Positions 33,014 through 41,865 of a stretch of 64,000 nucleotides of DNA are shown piece by piece (the first letter of the stretch is position 1; every line of letters starts with the position of its first letter). The DNA is from Clostridia bacterium (GTDB taxonomy: Bacteria > Bacillota > Clostridia > Christensenellales > Aristaeellaceae). A program made the translations under genes and the position numbers. Under the pieces are notes generated by a model that had not been told where the DNA came from, did not search any database, and saw only the letters and a program-made list of their open reading frames with translations. The stretch lies in NCBI GenBank assembly GCA_017501255.1, contig JAFVXE010000005.1, forward strand, positions 62,001 to 126,000, in the 5' to 3' direction.

Positions 33014-34192
33014 ATGAACTACCGCAACGACAAATACGGCAATCCCCTGTCTATCCTTGGCTATGGCTGTATGCGCTTCCCCCGCAAAGGCGGCAGAATT
33101 GACATGGAAGCCTCTGAAAAGCTGGTGCGCCGGGCGGTGGAGGCGGGCATCAACTATTATGACACCGCCTACATCTACCCCGGCAACGAGGCGGCCTTTG
33201 GCGAAATTCTTGAAAAAACCGGTCTCCGGGATCAAGTGTATATCGCCACCAAGCTGCCCCATTACCTGATCCGCAGTCTGGACGGCATGGAAAAGATGTT
33301 TGCGGAGGAACTGCGCCGTCTGCGCACCGATCATGTGGATTACTACCTGATGCATATGCTCAACGATGCGGAAACCTGGCAGCGGCTTTGCGATATGGGT
33401 GTTCAGCAATGGCTGGAGGCAAAGAAGCAGTCCGGAGCCATCCGGCAGGTGGGCTTTTCCTACCACGGAGGCACGGAGCGGTTCCTTGGGGTGCTGGATG
33501 CCTACTCCTGGGACTTTTGTCAGGTGCAGTACAACTATCTGGATGAGCATTCCCAGGCAGGCCGCCGGGGTGTGGAATACGCCCACGAAAAGGGCATCCC
33601 CGTCATCATCATGGAGCCCCTCCGGGGCGGGCGGCTGGTGGATCTGCTGCCGGAGCGCGCCAAGCAGCGGTTTGCGGAGCATCCCATCAAGCGCAGCCCG
33701 GCAGAGTGGGGCCTGCGCTGGCTGTGGGATCAGGAGGCGGTCACCGTGGTGCTCTCCGGCATGAGCACCATGGAGATGCTGGAGGAAAACCTGCGGGTAG
33801 CCACGGAAGCCCAGGCCGGGGAAATCACTCCGGAGGATCGCCAGCTGTATGCGGATGCCGTACAGATCATCAACGAAAGCGTCCGGGTGGGCTGCACCGG
33901 CTGCGGCTATTGCCAGCCCTGTCCCAAAGGGGTGGACATCCCCGGCACCTTTGCCGCCTTGAACCGCTGGTATGGCGAGGATCAGCGGGGCGCTTTCACC
34001 GATTATCTGAAATGCACCGCCTTTCGCAAAAACGCCACCGGCGCAGGCAACTGCATCGGCTGCGGCAAGTGCGAAACCCATTGTCCCCAGGGCATTGCCA
34101 TCCGTCAGGAGCTGGAGGAAGCAAAAAAGGTACTGGAAACGCCCCTGTACAAGCTGATCCGCTGGGGTGCGAAGAAGTTTGTGAAGTTCTGA
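33014..34192 (+). CDS. Aldo/keto reductase with C-terminal 4Fe-4S ferredoxin-like domain
   Basis: This 392-residue oxidoreductase has an AKR barrel with the tetrad Asp50 and Tyr55 (NYYDTAYIYPGNE), Lys80 (YIATKLP) and His114 (YYLMHMLND). The last about 100 residues carry two cysteine clusters, GCTGCGYCQPCPKGVDIP and GNCIGCGKCETHCPQGIAIR, typical of the anaerobe AKR-ferredoxin fusions. The iron-sulfur part may feed electrons from ferredoxin instead of or besides NADPH. The substrate is unknown. ATG 33014 follows GGAGGTACACC. Confidence 0.9.
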   Translation: MNYRNDKYGNPLSILGYGCMRFPRKGGRIDMEASEKLVRRAVEAGINYYDTAYIYPGNEAAFGEILEKTGLRDQVYIATKLPHYLIRSLDGMEKMFAEELRRLRTDHVDYYLMHMLNDAETWQRLCDMGVQQWLEAKKQSGAIRQVGFSYHGGTERFLGVLDAYSWDFCQVQYNYLDEHSQAGRRGVEYAHEKGIPVIIMEPLRGGRLVDLLPERAKQRFAEHPIKRSPAEWGLRWLWDQEAVTVVLSGMSTMEMLEENLRVATEAQAGEITPEDRQLYADAVQIINESVRVGCTGCGYCQPCPKGVDIPGTFAALNRWYGEDQRGAFTDYLKCTAFRKNATGAGNCIGCGKCETHCPQGIAIRQELEEAKKVLETPLYKLIRWGAKKFVKF

Positions 34193-34239
34193 TTGAATGC
34201 GATCATAACAGGAGCATTTGCTGAAAGGAGCACAAGGCG

Positions 34240-35085
34240 ATGTCTGAGAAAAAATGGTGGGTGCCGCCATGGATTGCGTTTCCGGCGCTGGAATGCGGCT
34301 CCATGGGCTGGCGCATGGGCGCCGGAGAAGCCTTTCTGGAAGAACGCATGGGATGGTGGAGCTCGCTGACTCCGGACGAGCGGCAGCAATATCAGGTATT
34401 GTTTCCCGAACCCATGCCCTGGAAGCAGTACAGCGATCCCTGCGGCGTCATTCTGCGCAAAGGTCATTTGGCTTTGCCCCTGTGGCAGCCGCAGGGCAAG
34501 GCCAAATACGACCGGCAATGGGCGGCGGATGCCTATCGACAGGGGAAACTGCCGACGATTCTGCCCTTCTGGGGTCACACTCCTTCCAAGGACGGCCGTC
34601 TGACCAAAAGCTGTTTCAGTCAGTGGTGGCCGTCGGATTTCTGGTTCCGGGGCGATTCCTACTGCAACATGGAGCAGTGCATGATGGCCGGCAAGGCGCG
34701 TTGTTTTCAGGATTTCGATACCCTCAAGGAAATTCTGGCAGCTGAAGACCCGCAGAAAATCAAGCGTTTGGGGCGGAAGGTCGCATCCTTTGATGAGAAG
34801 GTGTGGAACGAGGTGAAGTACAGCCTGATCCTTAATGGCAACTACGCCAAGTTCACCCAGAATGAGGAACTTCGCCAATTTCTTCTGTCCACCGGGGACA
34901 GCGTACTGGTGGAAGCCAGCCCCTATGATATCATCTGGGGTATCGGGCTTGAAGCCGAGCATCCCGATGCACAGAATCCTGAAAAGTGGCGGGGCCAGAA
35001 CCTGCTGGGCTTTGCCCTGATGGAAGTCCGGGATGAGATTCGGCGGGTGTATGCCAATGTGGATCTTTGCCAGGAATGGCGATGA
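34240..35085 (+). CDS. NADAR-family (YbiA-like) N-glycosidase domain protein
   Basis: This 281-residue protein shows the NADAR signatures FWGHTPSKDGRLTKSCFSQW near residue 109, then CNMEQCMMAGKARCFQD, VWNEVKYSLILNGNYAKFTQ and IIWGIGLEAEHPDAQNPEKW with GQNLLGFALMEVRDEIR. YbiA-type enzymes break the N-glycosidic bond of early riboflavin intermediates; other NADAR proteins act on ADP-ribose. The N-terminal 90 residues (ECGSMGWRMGAGEAFLEERM) are longer than in the minimal family. It lies 47 bases after the aldo/keto reductase gene and ends at a strong terminator. Confidence 0.87.
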   Translation: MSEKKWWVPPWIAFPALECGSMGWRMGAGEAFLEERMGWWSSLTPDERQQYQVLFPEPMPWKQYSDPCGVILRKGHLALPLWQPQGKAKYDRQWAADAYRQGKLPTILPFWGHTPSKDGRLTKSCFSQWWPSDFWFRGDSYCNMEQCMMAGKARCFQDFDTLKEILAAEDPQKIKRLGRKVASFDEKVWNEVKYSLILNGNYAKFTQNEELRQFLLSTGDSVLVEASPYDIIWGIGLEAEHPDAQNPEKWRGQNLLGFALMEVRDEIRRVYANVDLCQEWR

Positions 35086-35119
35086 GGGAACAAGTGAAAT
35101 CACATCATAAGCAGCAAAA

Positions 35120-35164
35120 AACAGGGAAAGTCAGTATATGCTGACCCTCCCTGTTCTTTTTTTA
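35120..35164 (+). terminator. Terminator of the NADAR gene
   Basis: AACAGGG plus AAGTCAG pairs with CTGAC plus CCTCCCTGTT around TATATG, followed by CTTTTTTT. Confidence 0.85.
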
Positions 35165-35208
35165 TGCTTCAGCACTGCATTCTTCTTTAGCGAGCGCTTT
35201 TTCTGCGC

Positions 35209-37224
35209 TTACTTTTTCACAAACCCATTAACAGTGAAAGCCTTCAGGATGATTTCCCCTTGCGCTTCCTCCCCGCTGCCCAGCCATGTATAGGCACCAT
35301 TGAGCGCCACGGTCACATCCTCCCGGTTGCTGTTGAGCAGGAACAGGAATTCCTCGCCCTCCTCCCCGTAACGGGCGGTGGCAATGACGCCATGGGGCAG
35401 GTTTTCCATCAACGGCGTCACGCCATGCTGCCGGAGCAGATCGCCCAGCACAGCGGTAAGGCAATCGGTGTCCACACGGGCCTGCAGGGTATAGCATACG
35501 CCGCTGCCCACCGTATTGCGGGTCAGCACCGGCTGCCCCTGATAGAACTGCTGCTGATAGGTGGCCAGCACCTGTGCGCCCCTGGGGGTGCTCAGCTGAG
35601 CCATTTCCTTGATGGGCCAAGCCTTGCTCTGCCAGAGGAAGCTGTTTTCGTGGCCCTGATCATAGGCGTCAATCTCATCGGTACGCACGCCGGTGAGGGC
35701 TTCCAGCGGCGGCGTGGTCACATGGCGCAGGCTTTCCTCATTCACATAGCCGCTCAGGTAGGTCAGGTATACCAGACCGCCGTTCTCCGCAAACCGGGTG
35801 AGCCGCTCGGCAAAGCCATCCCTGAGCAGGTAAACCATGGGGGCAATGACCGCCTTGTAAGGGGTCAGGTCGCACAGCTGGTCGATCATGTCCACGCCGT
35901 ACCCGGCAGAAACCAGCGCAGTATGATGGGCACGGACGGTGTCCTCATACTTCTGATTGCCACGGTGGGCCATCCAGGCATAATCCAGCGCCCAGCGGTT
36001 GGGCCAGTCGTATACCAGCGCAATCTGGTTGCGGGTCACGCTGCCGCAGGCAGGTTGGAGTTTTTCCAAGGCAGAAGATACTTCGGTAACTTCGCGGAAA
36101 GCCCGGGTGTCTGCGCTGCCATCCGGGGGAAGCACGGAGCCATGGAACTGCTCGCTGCCGCCCCGGCCTGCCCGGAACTGGAAATACTGTACCGAATCCG
36201 ACCCATGGGCGATGGCCTGCAAACCCTGATACAGCACCGTTCCGGGCGGGGGCAGGGTGTTCACGCCGCCCCAGTTGACTGCGCCGGGGCAGGATTCCAT
36301 CATCAGGAATGGCTTCTGGCCGCCCACGCCCCGCATCAGGTCGTGTTTGAAGGAGGCATCGTAGCTGATGTCCACATCCCGCTCGTCGCCCCGCCACTGG
36401 GGATAGTTATCCCAGCTGGATACATCCATCACCCGACCCTGGGCGAAATAATCGATGCCGGGGAAGGTCTGCATCAGGTTGGTGGTAATGGGAATATGGG
36501 GCGTGTATTTGCGCAGGGGCTCGCATTCCATCTGGAAGAATTTGATCAGATTATCGGAGCAGAACCGCCGCCAGGCCAGATTGTGGTTGGGGGATTCACA
36601 TTCGCCCAGCCAGCTGGGGGTGGTGGGGCTTTCCACCTGCTCAAAGCTGGTGAAACGGTGGCTCCAGAAGGTGTTCCACCAGGAGTCGTTCAGGTTGTCG
36701 ATGGTGCCGTAGCGGGCACGAAGCCACTCCTGGAAGGCCTTCTGGCAGCGGGGGCAGTGGCAGTCGTTGTTGTATTCGTTGCTGACGTGCCACATATACA
36801 ATGCGGGATGGTTGGCATAGCGCTGCGCCAGACGGGTATTGATTTCCAGCACCTTGCGCTGGAAATCCGGGGAGGATACGCAGCCATTGTGGCGGCCGCC
36901 GAACACATGGGGCTTGCGCTCCTTGTCCATGCGCAGAACGGAGGGATATTTCTCCGCCAGCCACGGGGGGCGGGCGCCGCTGGGGGTGGCCAGAATGGCC
37001 TTCATGCCGTTCTCGTGGAGCATATCCATCACTTCATCCAGCCAGGAGAAGTCGTATACGCCATCCTCCGGTTCCAGAAAGGACCAGGCGAAAATGCCCA
37101 CGTTTAATTCGTTGATGCCGGCTTCCTTTGCCCGCAGCATATCCTCTTTCCAGACGGTATCCTTGTATTTGATCCATTGTTCCGGGTTGTAATCCGCACC
37201 ATGAAGAAAGAACTTGTTTGCCAT
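35209..37224 (-). CDS. GH42 beta-galactosidase
   Basis: This 671-residue intracellular glycoside hydrolase of family 42 has acid/base Glu150 in WHVSNEYNND and nucleophile Glu310 in PFLMMESCPGAVNW. The zinc site Cys115, 155, 157 and 160 (RHNGC, DCHCPRC) is complete. The barrel begins at HGADYNPEQWIKYKDTVWKE; a trimerisation domain and C-terminal beta domain (VALNGAYTW) follow. No signal peptide. ATG 37224 has GCGAGGAC upstream; the longer frame includes the DnaA-like intergenic motifs and is not coding. It likely cleaves galacto-oligosaccharides or galactans brought in as short oligomers. Confidence 0.93.
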   Translation of the reverse strand: MANKFFLHGADYNPEQWIKYKDTVWKEDMLRAKEAGINELNVGIFAWSFLEPEDGVYDFSWLDEVMDMLHENGMKAILATPSGARPPWLAEKYPSVLRMDKERKPHVFGGRHNGCVSSPDFQRKVLEINTRLAQRYANHPALYMWHVSNEYNNDCHCPRCQKAFQEWLRARYGTIDNLNDSWWNTFWSHRFTSFEQVESPTTPSWLGECESPNHNLAWRRFCSDNLIKFFQMECEPLRKYTPHIPITTNLMQTFPGIDYFAQGRVMDVSSWDNYPQWRGDERDVDISYDASFKHDLMRGVGGQKPFLMMESCPGAVNWGGVNTLPPPGTVLYQGLQAIAHGSDSVQYFQFRAGRGGSEQFHGSVLPPDGSADTRAFREVTEVSSALEKLQPACGSVTRNQIALVYDWPNRWALDYAWMAHRGNQKYEDTVRAHHTALVSAGYGVDMIDQLCDLTPYKAVIAPMVYLLRDGFAERLTRFAENGGLVYLTYLSGYVNEESLRHVTTPPLEALTGVRTDEIDAYDQGHENSFLWQSKAWPIKEMAQLSTPRGAQVLATYQQQFYQGQPVLTRNTVGSGVCYTLQARVDTDCLTAVLGDLLRQHGVTPLMENLPHGVIATARYGEEGEEFLFLLNSNREDVTVALNGAYTWLGSGEEAQGEIILKAFTVNGFVKK

Positions 37225-37560
37225 GGAAAAGTCCTCGCTTTGCTGTTTTGGTTGATGATACTTCTTTTCGATATGGATGCCGCTTTCCCCTGCCGGAGCG
37301 GATGATTGTGGCGAAAATTGTGGAGAAACAGGGTTTCGGATGTGGGATGTAACACAAGCGTAAAATGTGGAAAACTTTATGCAGAGGAAAACGCAGGGGA
37401 TGTTTTCCACGGAAAACCACCCAAAACCAGCTGTTTCAAGGCCAAAATCATGGAAAACCATGTGGAAACTGTGGAAAAAGGCTGTGGATAAACCATACAG
37501 TCCTGCATGAAGTTGCACACATGACCTCCTTCATGCCCAGAGACTGTGCTGCATAAGCTG
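37225..37560. other. Intergenic region rich in TGTGGAAAA/TGTGGATAA motifs
   Basis: At least six DnaA-box-like sites: TGTGGCGAA (about 37307), TGTGGAGAA (about 37319), TGTGGAAAA (about 37366), TTTTCCACG (37400-37408), TGTGGAAAC (37461), TGTGGAAAA (37470) and a perfect TGTGGATAA (37483-37491). No coding region. It lies between the divergently oriented GH42 and cwlD genes. Confidence 0.55.
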
Positions 37561-37580
37561 TGAAAAACGGGAGGCAGGAT

Positions 37581-38351
37581 ATGAGAGACTGGAAAAATCC
37601 CCTGTTGCGCAGCCGGATGGCACGGTTCAGGGGCTGTTTATTGCTGACCTTGGGAATTGTCTGCATCGGGCTGCTGGCGGGCCTTGGGCAGGAGGACGTT
37701 CAGACCACAACCGCCGACAGCAAGCCGCTTCAGGGGCTGACCGTGGCGCTGGATCCCGGACATGGGGGCTATGACGGCGGAGCCAAAGCCCATGACAGCG
37801 GCAAATGGGAAAAGGAAATCAATTTGCAGATTGCGCTGGTTGTGGAAAAAGAACTGGCTGCCCGGGGCGCTACCGTGGTGCTCACCCGCCGGGAGGATAT
37901 CTGCCTCTCAGAGGGCGATACCGCCACCAAGCAGCGCAAGCGGGCGGATTTGCAGTCACGGGTGGACATGGCCAAGGCGGCGGGAGCGGATGTGTTTCTC
38001 AGCATTCATCTCAATGAATACCGTTCCCGGGCAGAAAGCGGGCCGCAGGTATTCTACCAGCGGGGCGGCGAGGACGGGCGATTGCTGGCCGGGGTGCTGC
38101 AGGCGGCGCTCATCGAAGGCCTGAACCCGCCCAAGCAGCGCAAAGCCATGGCCGGGGATTACTACGTGCTGCGCAGCGCCATCCCTTCTGCGCTGGTGGA
38201 ATGCGGGTTTCTCAGCAATGCAGCGGAGGAAAAGCTGCTTCTGTCCCCGGCCTATCAGCAGAAAATTGCCCTTTCGCTGGCAGACGGGTTGGAGGAATAT
38301 GTGGCACTGCTTAGGCGCAGGGGACAGGGAACCCAAGAGCAAATTCAATAG
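37581..38351 (+). CDS. cwlD: N-acetylmuramoyl-L-alanine amidase, CwlD-like
   Basis: This protein of about 256 residues has an N-terminal membrane anchor (RGCLLLTLGIVCIGLLAGLG) and an Amidase_3 domain. Zinc ligands are His in LDPGHGGYDGGA, a Glu in KEINLQIAL and His in VFLSIHLNEY; the catalytic Glu is in PSALVECGFLSN. CwlD cleaves the side peptide of spore-cortex muramic acid so that the lactam can form for germination. ATG 37581 has GGGAGG 6 bases upstream. Confidence 0.88.
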   Translation: MRDWKNPLLRSRMARFRGCLLLTLGIVCIGLLAGLGQEDVQTTTADSKPLQGLTVALDPGHGGYDGGAKAHDSGKWEKEINLQIALVVEKELAARGATVVLTRREDICLSEGDTATKQRKRADLQSRVDMAKAAGADVFLSIHLNEYRSRAESGPQVFYQRGGEDGRLLAGVLQAALIEGLNPPKQRKAMAGDYYVLRSAIPSALVECGFLSNAAEEKLLLSPAYQQKIALSLADGLEEYVALLRRRGQGTQEQIQ

Positions 38352-38697
38352 AATCATGGTTTGTGAATGATAACGAAAATTTGACAAAGACAATGTTGAA
38401 AACTTTTTTGAAATTGTGGAAAAGATGTGAAAAACTCATGCAAACTGTGAAACACTGATTTTGACTGGCTTTTGCAGCAGAACCCGTGAAACACTTGATT
38501 CAAAAGGATTTTAGTCACAGCAATACACGCAAATCAAGCCCTGCAAAGCCCTTTCGGGTTTTCCACATCCCTTGTGGGTCATTCGTGCCGTTTTTGTGAC
38601 AAACAGGACAAAATGATCCTTGCCAGCTCCGCCCCGCCTTTGTGCTTCGGGGCGGATTTTCCGCTGTAAACTTTTCTGGAAAAAACGCTTTTCACGC
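38352..38697. other. Gene-free stretch between cwlD and mrnC
   Basis: No coding frame is supported. It contains TGTGGAAAA (about 38413) and TTTTCCACA (about 38558) sites, many TGTGAAA repeats and the terminator-like stem at 38628. It may hold an untranslated 3' region or a short RNA that ends at that stem. Confidence 0.4.
38628..38660 (+). terminator. Terminator upstream of mrnC
   Basis: TCCGCCCCG (38628-38636) pairs with CGGGGCGGA (38648-38656), followed by TTTT. It is 277 bases after cwlD. Confidence 0.75.
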
Positions 38698-38726
38698 TTG
38701 AAGTATACGCCTGTCCATGCTATCAT
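38698..38726 (+). promoter_or_regulatory. Promoter of the mrnC-thyX-rlmB run
   Basis: TTGAAG (38698-38703), 17-bp spacer, TATCAT (38721-38726). Confidence 0.6.
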
Positions 38727-38780
38727 CATACTGGGTGAATCCTGTGTTATGGCACCACTACAGACAAAGGCGGGCGCTGG

Positions 38781-39188
38781 ATGAACGATTTGCTGACCGA
38801 TGCCGTCCTCAGTGTGACGGAGGCGAAAATGAAGAACCCATTGGCTTTGGCCTATGTGGGCGATACCGTATGGGATCTGCTGGTGCGCCGCCGTCTTTTG
38901 CGTTCCAATGCGCAGGCCGGCACGCTGCACAAGCGGGCCGTCAGCATGGTCAACGCCGGTGCGCAGGCAGAAGCCTTCAGCCGCATCGAAACGCATCTGA
39001 CCGAAGCCGAGCAGGATATTGCCCGCAGGGGCGGCAATGCCCATGCCCATCACGCAGCCCCCAAGAATCAGGATCCCTACGCCTACAGCAAGGCCACCGG
39101 ACTGGAAGCCCTCTTTGGCTATCTGTACCTGTCCGGGCAGCATCAGCGGATTGCCCAGCTGTTTGAACTGGCCATGCCGGGCGCATAA
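38781..39188 (+). CDS. mrnC: Mini-ribonuclease III (MrnC)
   Basis: This 135-residue RNase III-fold domain has no dsRNA-binding domain, as expected. NPLALAYVGDTVWDLLVRRR holds the catalytic Asp region, THLTEAEQDIARRGGNAHAH the conserved basic-Gly stretch, and YSKATGLEALFGYLYLSGQ the second acidic motif. MrnC removes the ends of 23S precursor rRNA in Firmicutes. It is the first gene of the conserved run with thyX, rlmB, yacP and sigH; the usual cysS neighbour upstream is missing here. Confidence 0.93.
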   Translation: MNDLLTDAVLSVTEAKMKNPLALAYVGDTVWDLLVRRRLLRSNAQAGTLHKRAVSMVNAGAQAEAFSRIETHLTEAEQDIARRGGNAHAHHAAPKNQDPYAYSKATGLEALFGYLYLSGQHQRIAQLFELAMPGA

Positions 39189-39217
39189 TACCAAAGCATA
39201 CAGGGAGGAAAAACGCC

Positions 39218-39973
39218 ATGCCGGAACGTTCTTTACGGGTGCAGCTGGTTCGGCACACCTATCAACCTCAGGAGCTGGTAGCCCTGGGCGCAAGGCTCTG
39301 CTATGCCGGCGGCACGCTGGACTCCCTTGTGGAGAAGATCTCCAGCAATGATCAGGATGCCTTCGTACAGAAGGTGATGGCCATGGGCCACGACAGCGTG
39401 CTGGAACACGCCTCCTTCACCTTTCTGGTGGAGGGCGTCAGCCGGGTTTTGCTGGCTCAGCTGACCCGTCACCGCATCGCTTCCTTCAGCGTTCAGAGCC
39501 AGCGGTATGTGAGCTATCAAAGCGGCTTTGGCTACATCGTGCCCCCGGCCATCCGTGCCTTGGGTGAGGATGCAGTGGCTGAATATGAAAGCCAGATGGC
39601 GCAGATGCAGAGCTGGTACGAGGGCTGGCAGCAAAAGCTGGGCAATGCCGGAGAAAAGAGCAACGAGGATGCCCGCTTCGTGCTGCCCGGCGCCTGCGAG
39701 ACCCGTGTGCTGTTTACCATGAATGTACGGGAGTTGCGGCATTTCTTCGCCCTGCGGATGTGCAACCGGGCGCAATGGGAAATCCGGGCCATGGCAGAGC
39801 AGATGTTTGAGCAGGCGTACCCCGTCGCCCCTGCTTTGTTTGCGGACGCAGGCCCCGGCTGCATCAGCGGCCCCTGCCCGGAAGGCGCCCGCAGCTGCGG
39901 CAAGCTGCAGGAAGTACGGGCAAAGCGTCAGGCCTATCTGGCAACCATGAATGAGGACAAGCCGGAGGAGTAA
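39218..39973 (+). CDS. thyX: FAD-dependent thymidylate synthase ThyX
   Basis: This 251-residue enzyme makes dTMP from dUMP with methylene-tetrahydrofolate and reduced FAD. The ThyX motif RHRxxS is in LTRHRIASFSVQSQRYVSYQ, the FAD/dUMP region in GHDSVLEHASFTFLVEGVSR, and RFVLPGACETRVLFTMNVRE with LRHFFALRMCNRAQWEIR completes the site. The C-terminal CISGPCPEGARSCGK stretch is a common tail in Clostridia. AGGGAGGAAAAACGCC precedes the ATG. It is the only thymidylate synthase gene in the window. Confidence 0.95.
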   Translation: MPERSLRVQLVRHTYQPQELVALGARLCYAGGTLDSLVEKISSNDQDAFVQKVMAMGHDSVLEHASFTFLVEGVSRVLLAQLTRHRIASFSVQSQRYVSYQSGFGYIVPPAIRALGEDAVAEYESQMAQMQSWYEGWQQKLGNAGEKSNEDARFVLPGACETRVLFTMNVRELRHFFALRMCNRAQWEIRAMAEQMFEQAYPVAPALFADAGPGCISGPCPEGARSCGKLQEVRAKRQAYLATMNEDKPEE

Positions 39974-40080
39974 CCCCTTCTTTCCTCCGGATGACCATAA
40001 ATACCAACCATAATCACCCAACCATTCCCATACCGGCAGCGTGTGACCCTGCCGACGGATGAAAGACAGGAGCAAGAGCT

Positions 40081-41289
40081 ATGGCATTTTACGATGAACA
40101 CAAGAAGGTATCCCGCAAGGAAAAGGTAGAGCGCGCCATGATGCGCGGCGGCTTTGACGATGAAGGCAGCCGTTATGGCGGCAAGAGCCCCCGTGGCGAC
40201 CGCAAGCCTCAGGGCAAGGGCAGCTTCGGCGCCGAGCGCAGGGGCGGCTTCGGCGAAGGCCGCAGCTTTGACAATGACCGCAAGTTCGGCAACGACCGCC
40301 GCTTCGACAACCGCAAACCCCAGGGCAAGGGCGGCTTCCGTGGGGAAGGCCGCAGCTTTGGCAACGACAGCCGCAAATTTGACAACGACCGCAAGTTCAG
40401 CAACAACCGCCGCTTTGACGACCGCAAGCCCCAGGGCAAGGGCGGTTTCCGGGGCGAGGAACGCCGTCCCGTCCATCCCCATGAGGAAGCCGGTTACGAC
40501 CGCTATCGTTACGATGCCCCCGTTGCCTACAGCAACCCCGCTGCCGGTGAAGAAAGCGACATCGTGCCCAACGAGAACCTGCTCTCCGGCCGCAACCCCA
40601 TCCGGGAAGCCCTCAAGAGCGGCCGTGATATCGAAAAGCTGCTGGTGGCCCGGGGCGAGTTGAGCGGTTCTGCCCGTGAAATCGTGCAGATGGCCAAGGA
40701 ACGCCACATCCCCGTGCAGGAAGTGGATCGTGTCCGTCTGGATGCCATCACCCACAACCATCAGGGTATGCTGGCTTTCGCCTCTGCCTATCAGTATTCC
40801 ACCGTGGAAGCCATGCTGGCGCTGGCTGAACAGCGGGGCGAGGATCCCTTCCTGGTGCTGCTGGATGGCATCACCGACCCCCACAACCTGGGGGCTATCA
40901 TCCGTACCGCCGAGTGCGCCGGTGCTCATGGCGTCATCGTGCAGGAACGCCGTGCCGTGGGTCTCACCCCCGCTGCCGTCAAGGCCAGCGCCGGTGCCGT
41001 GGAACATCTGCCCGTGGCCCGGGTCAGCAATCTGGGCAACACCATCATTGAATTGCAGAATAAGAATATCTGGGTATACGCCGCCGATATGGAGGGCGAA
41101 AACTATGCCCAGGCCGATCTCAGCGGCCCTGTGGCCATTGTCATCGGCAACGAAGGGGAAGGCGTGGGCCGCCGTGTGCTGAGCCTGTGCGACAAGACCC
41201 TGTCCCTGCCCATGAAGGGCAAGCTGGACAGCCTCAACGCCAGCGTGGCGGCGGGCATTCTGCTGTATGCCGCCATGGGCGCCCGATAA
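40081..41289 (+). CDS. rlmB: 23S rRNA 2'-O-methyltransferase RlmB with Arg/Gly/Asp-repeat N-terminus
   Basis: Residues about 160-400 are a SpoU/TrmH-type knot methyltransferase: substrate-binding domain LLSGRNPIREALKSGRDIEK, then DGITDPHNLGAIIRTAECAG, AVGLTPAAVKASAGAVEHLP, IVIGNEGEGVGRRVLSLCD and LPMKGKLDSLNASVAAGIL. It methylates a guanosine of 23S rRNA with S-adenosylmethionine. The first 150 residues are unusual low-complexity repeats of the form DNRKPQGKGGFRGE and NDRKFxNDRRF, basic and probably disordered. Confidence 0.93.
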   Translation: MAFYDEHKKVSRKEKVERAMMRGGFDDEGSRYGGKSPRGDRKPQGKGSFGAERRGGFGEGRSFDNDRKFGNDRRFDNRKPQGKGGFRGEGRSFGNDSRKFDNDRKFSNNRRFDDRKPQGKGGFRGEERRPVHPHEEAGYDRYRYDAPVAYSNPAAGEESDIVPNENLLSGRNPIREALKSGRDIEKLLVARGELSGSAREIVQMAKERHIPVQEVDRVRLDAITHNHQGMLAFASAYQYSTVEAMLALAEQRGEDPFLVLLDGITDPHNLGAIIRTAECAGAHGVIVQERRAVGLTPAAVKASAGAVEHLPVARVSNLGNTIIELQNKNIWVYAADMEGENYAQADLSGPVAIVIGNEGEGVGRRVLSLCDKTLSLPMKGKLDSLNASVAAGILLYAAMGAR

Positions 41290-41292
41290 ACC

Positions 41293-41820
41293 ATGAAACC
41301 CCTTCTCTATGTGGACGGCTACAACATCATTGGTGCATGGCCGGAAGCAGCCAAGGAAAACTGGACGCTGGACGAATGCCGGGACCGGCTCATCCTTCTG
41401 TTGGAGGATTACGCCGGATACACCGGGCAGGAGGTGTGGGTGGTCTTTGACGGCTACCGCACCGAGCGCCCCTTGCGCACGGTGGAACCCCGCAAGGACT
41501 TGACCGTGGTTTATACCCGCCACGGAGAGACCGCCGACCATTTCATTGAGCGGATGTGTCAGGTGCTGCCCAAGTACCGGGAAGCCCGTGTGGCCACCAG
41601 CGACAGCATTGAGCAGACCCTGATTTTAGGCCGGGGCGCCACCCGCCTCAGCGCCCGTGAATTCTGGCGGGAAGTGCGGCAGGAGCGGGAACAGAACCGG
41701 GGCAAATTCGTGACCCATTTCAGCAACAAGCAGCCGGGACAATCCGGTTCCGGCTCGCTGCGAAATGCACTGAGCGCAGAACAGTTCCGGATGCTGGACG
41801 AACTGCGCAGGCAGAAATAA
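41293..41820 (+). CDS. yacP: NYN-domain endoribonuclease YacP/Rae1
   Basis: This 175-residue PIN-like NYN protein starts KPLLYVDGYNIIGAWPEA with the first catalytic Asp, then LEDYAGYTGQEVWVVFDGYR, TVVYTRHGETADHFIERMC and ARVATSDSIEQTLILGRGAT, which supply the further acidic residues. Rae1 cleaves mRNA in the ribosomal A site in Bacillus subtilis. It starts 3 bases after the rlmB stop, so translation is coupled. Position and length fit the family. Confidence 0.93.
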   Translation: MKPLLYVDGYNIIGAWPEAAKENWTLDECRDRLILLLEDYAGYTGQEVWVVFDGYRTERPLRTVEPRKDLTVVYTRHGETADHFIERMCQVLPKYREARVATSDSIEQTLILGRGATRLSAREFWREVRQEREQNRGKFVTHFSNKQPGQSGSGSLRNALSAEQFRMLDELRRQK

Positions 41821-41865
41821 CCCTTTCAACAACGACCCCCATCAATCAAGGCAGGTGAAACCGTG

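Noticed and set aside
37300..37491. Chromosomal origin of replication
   Set aside because: There are DnaA-like boxes but no dnaA, dnaN, rnpA or rpmH genes and no AT-rich unwinding element. A non-origin cluster is more likely.
40200..40440. Tandem DNA repeat or CRISPR-like array
   Set aside because: The repeated units are codon repeats inside the RlmB reading frame and vary by synonymous changes.
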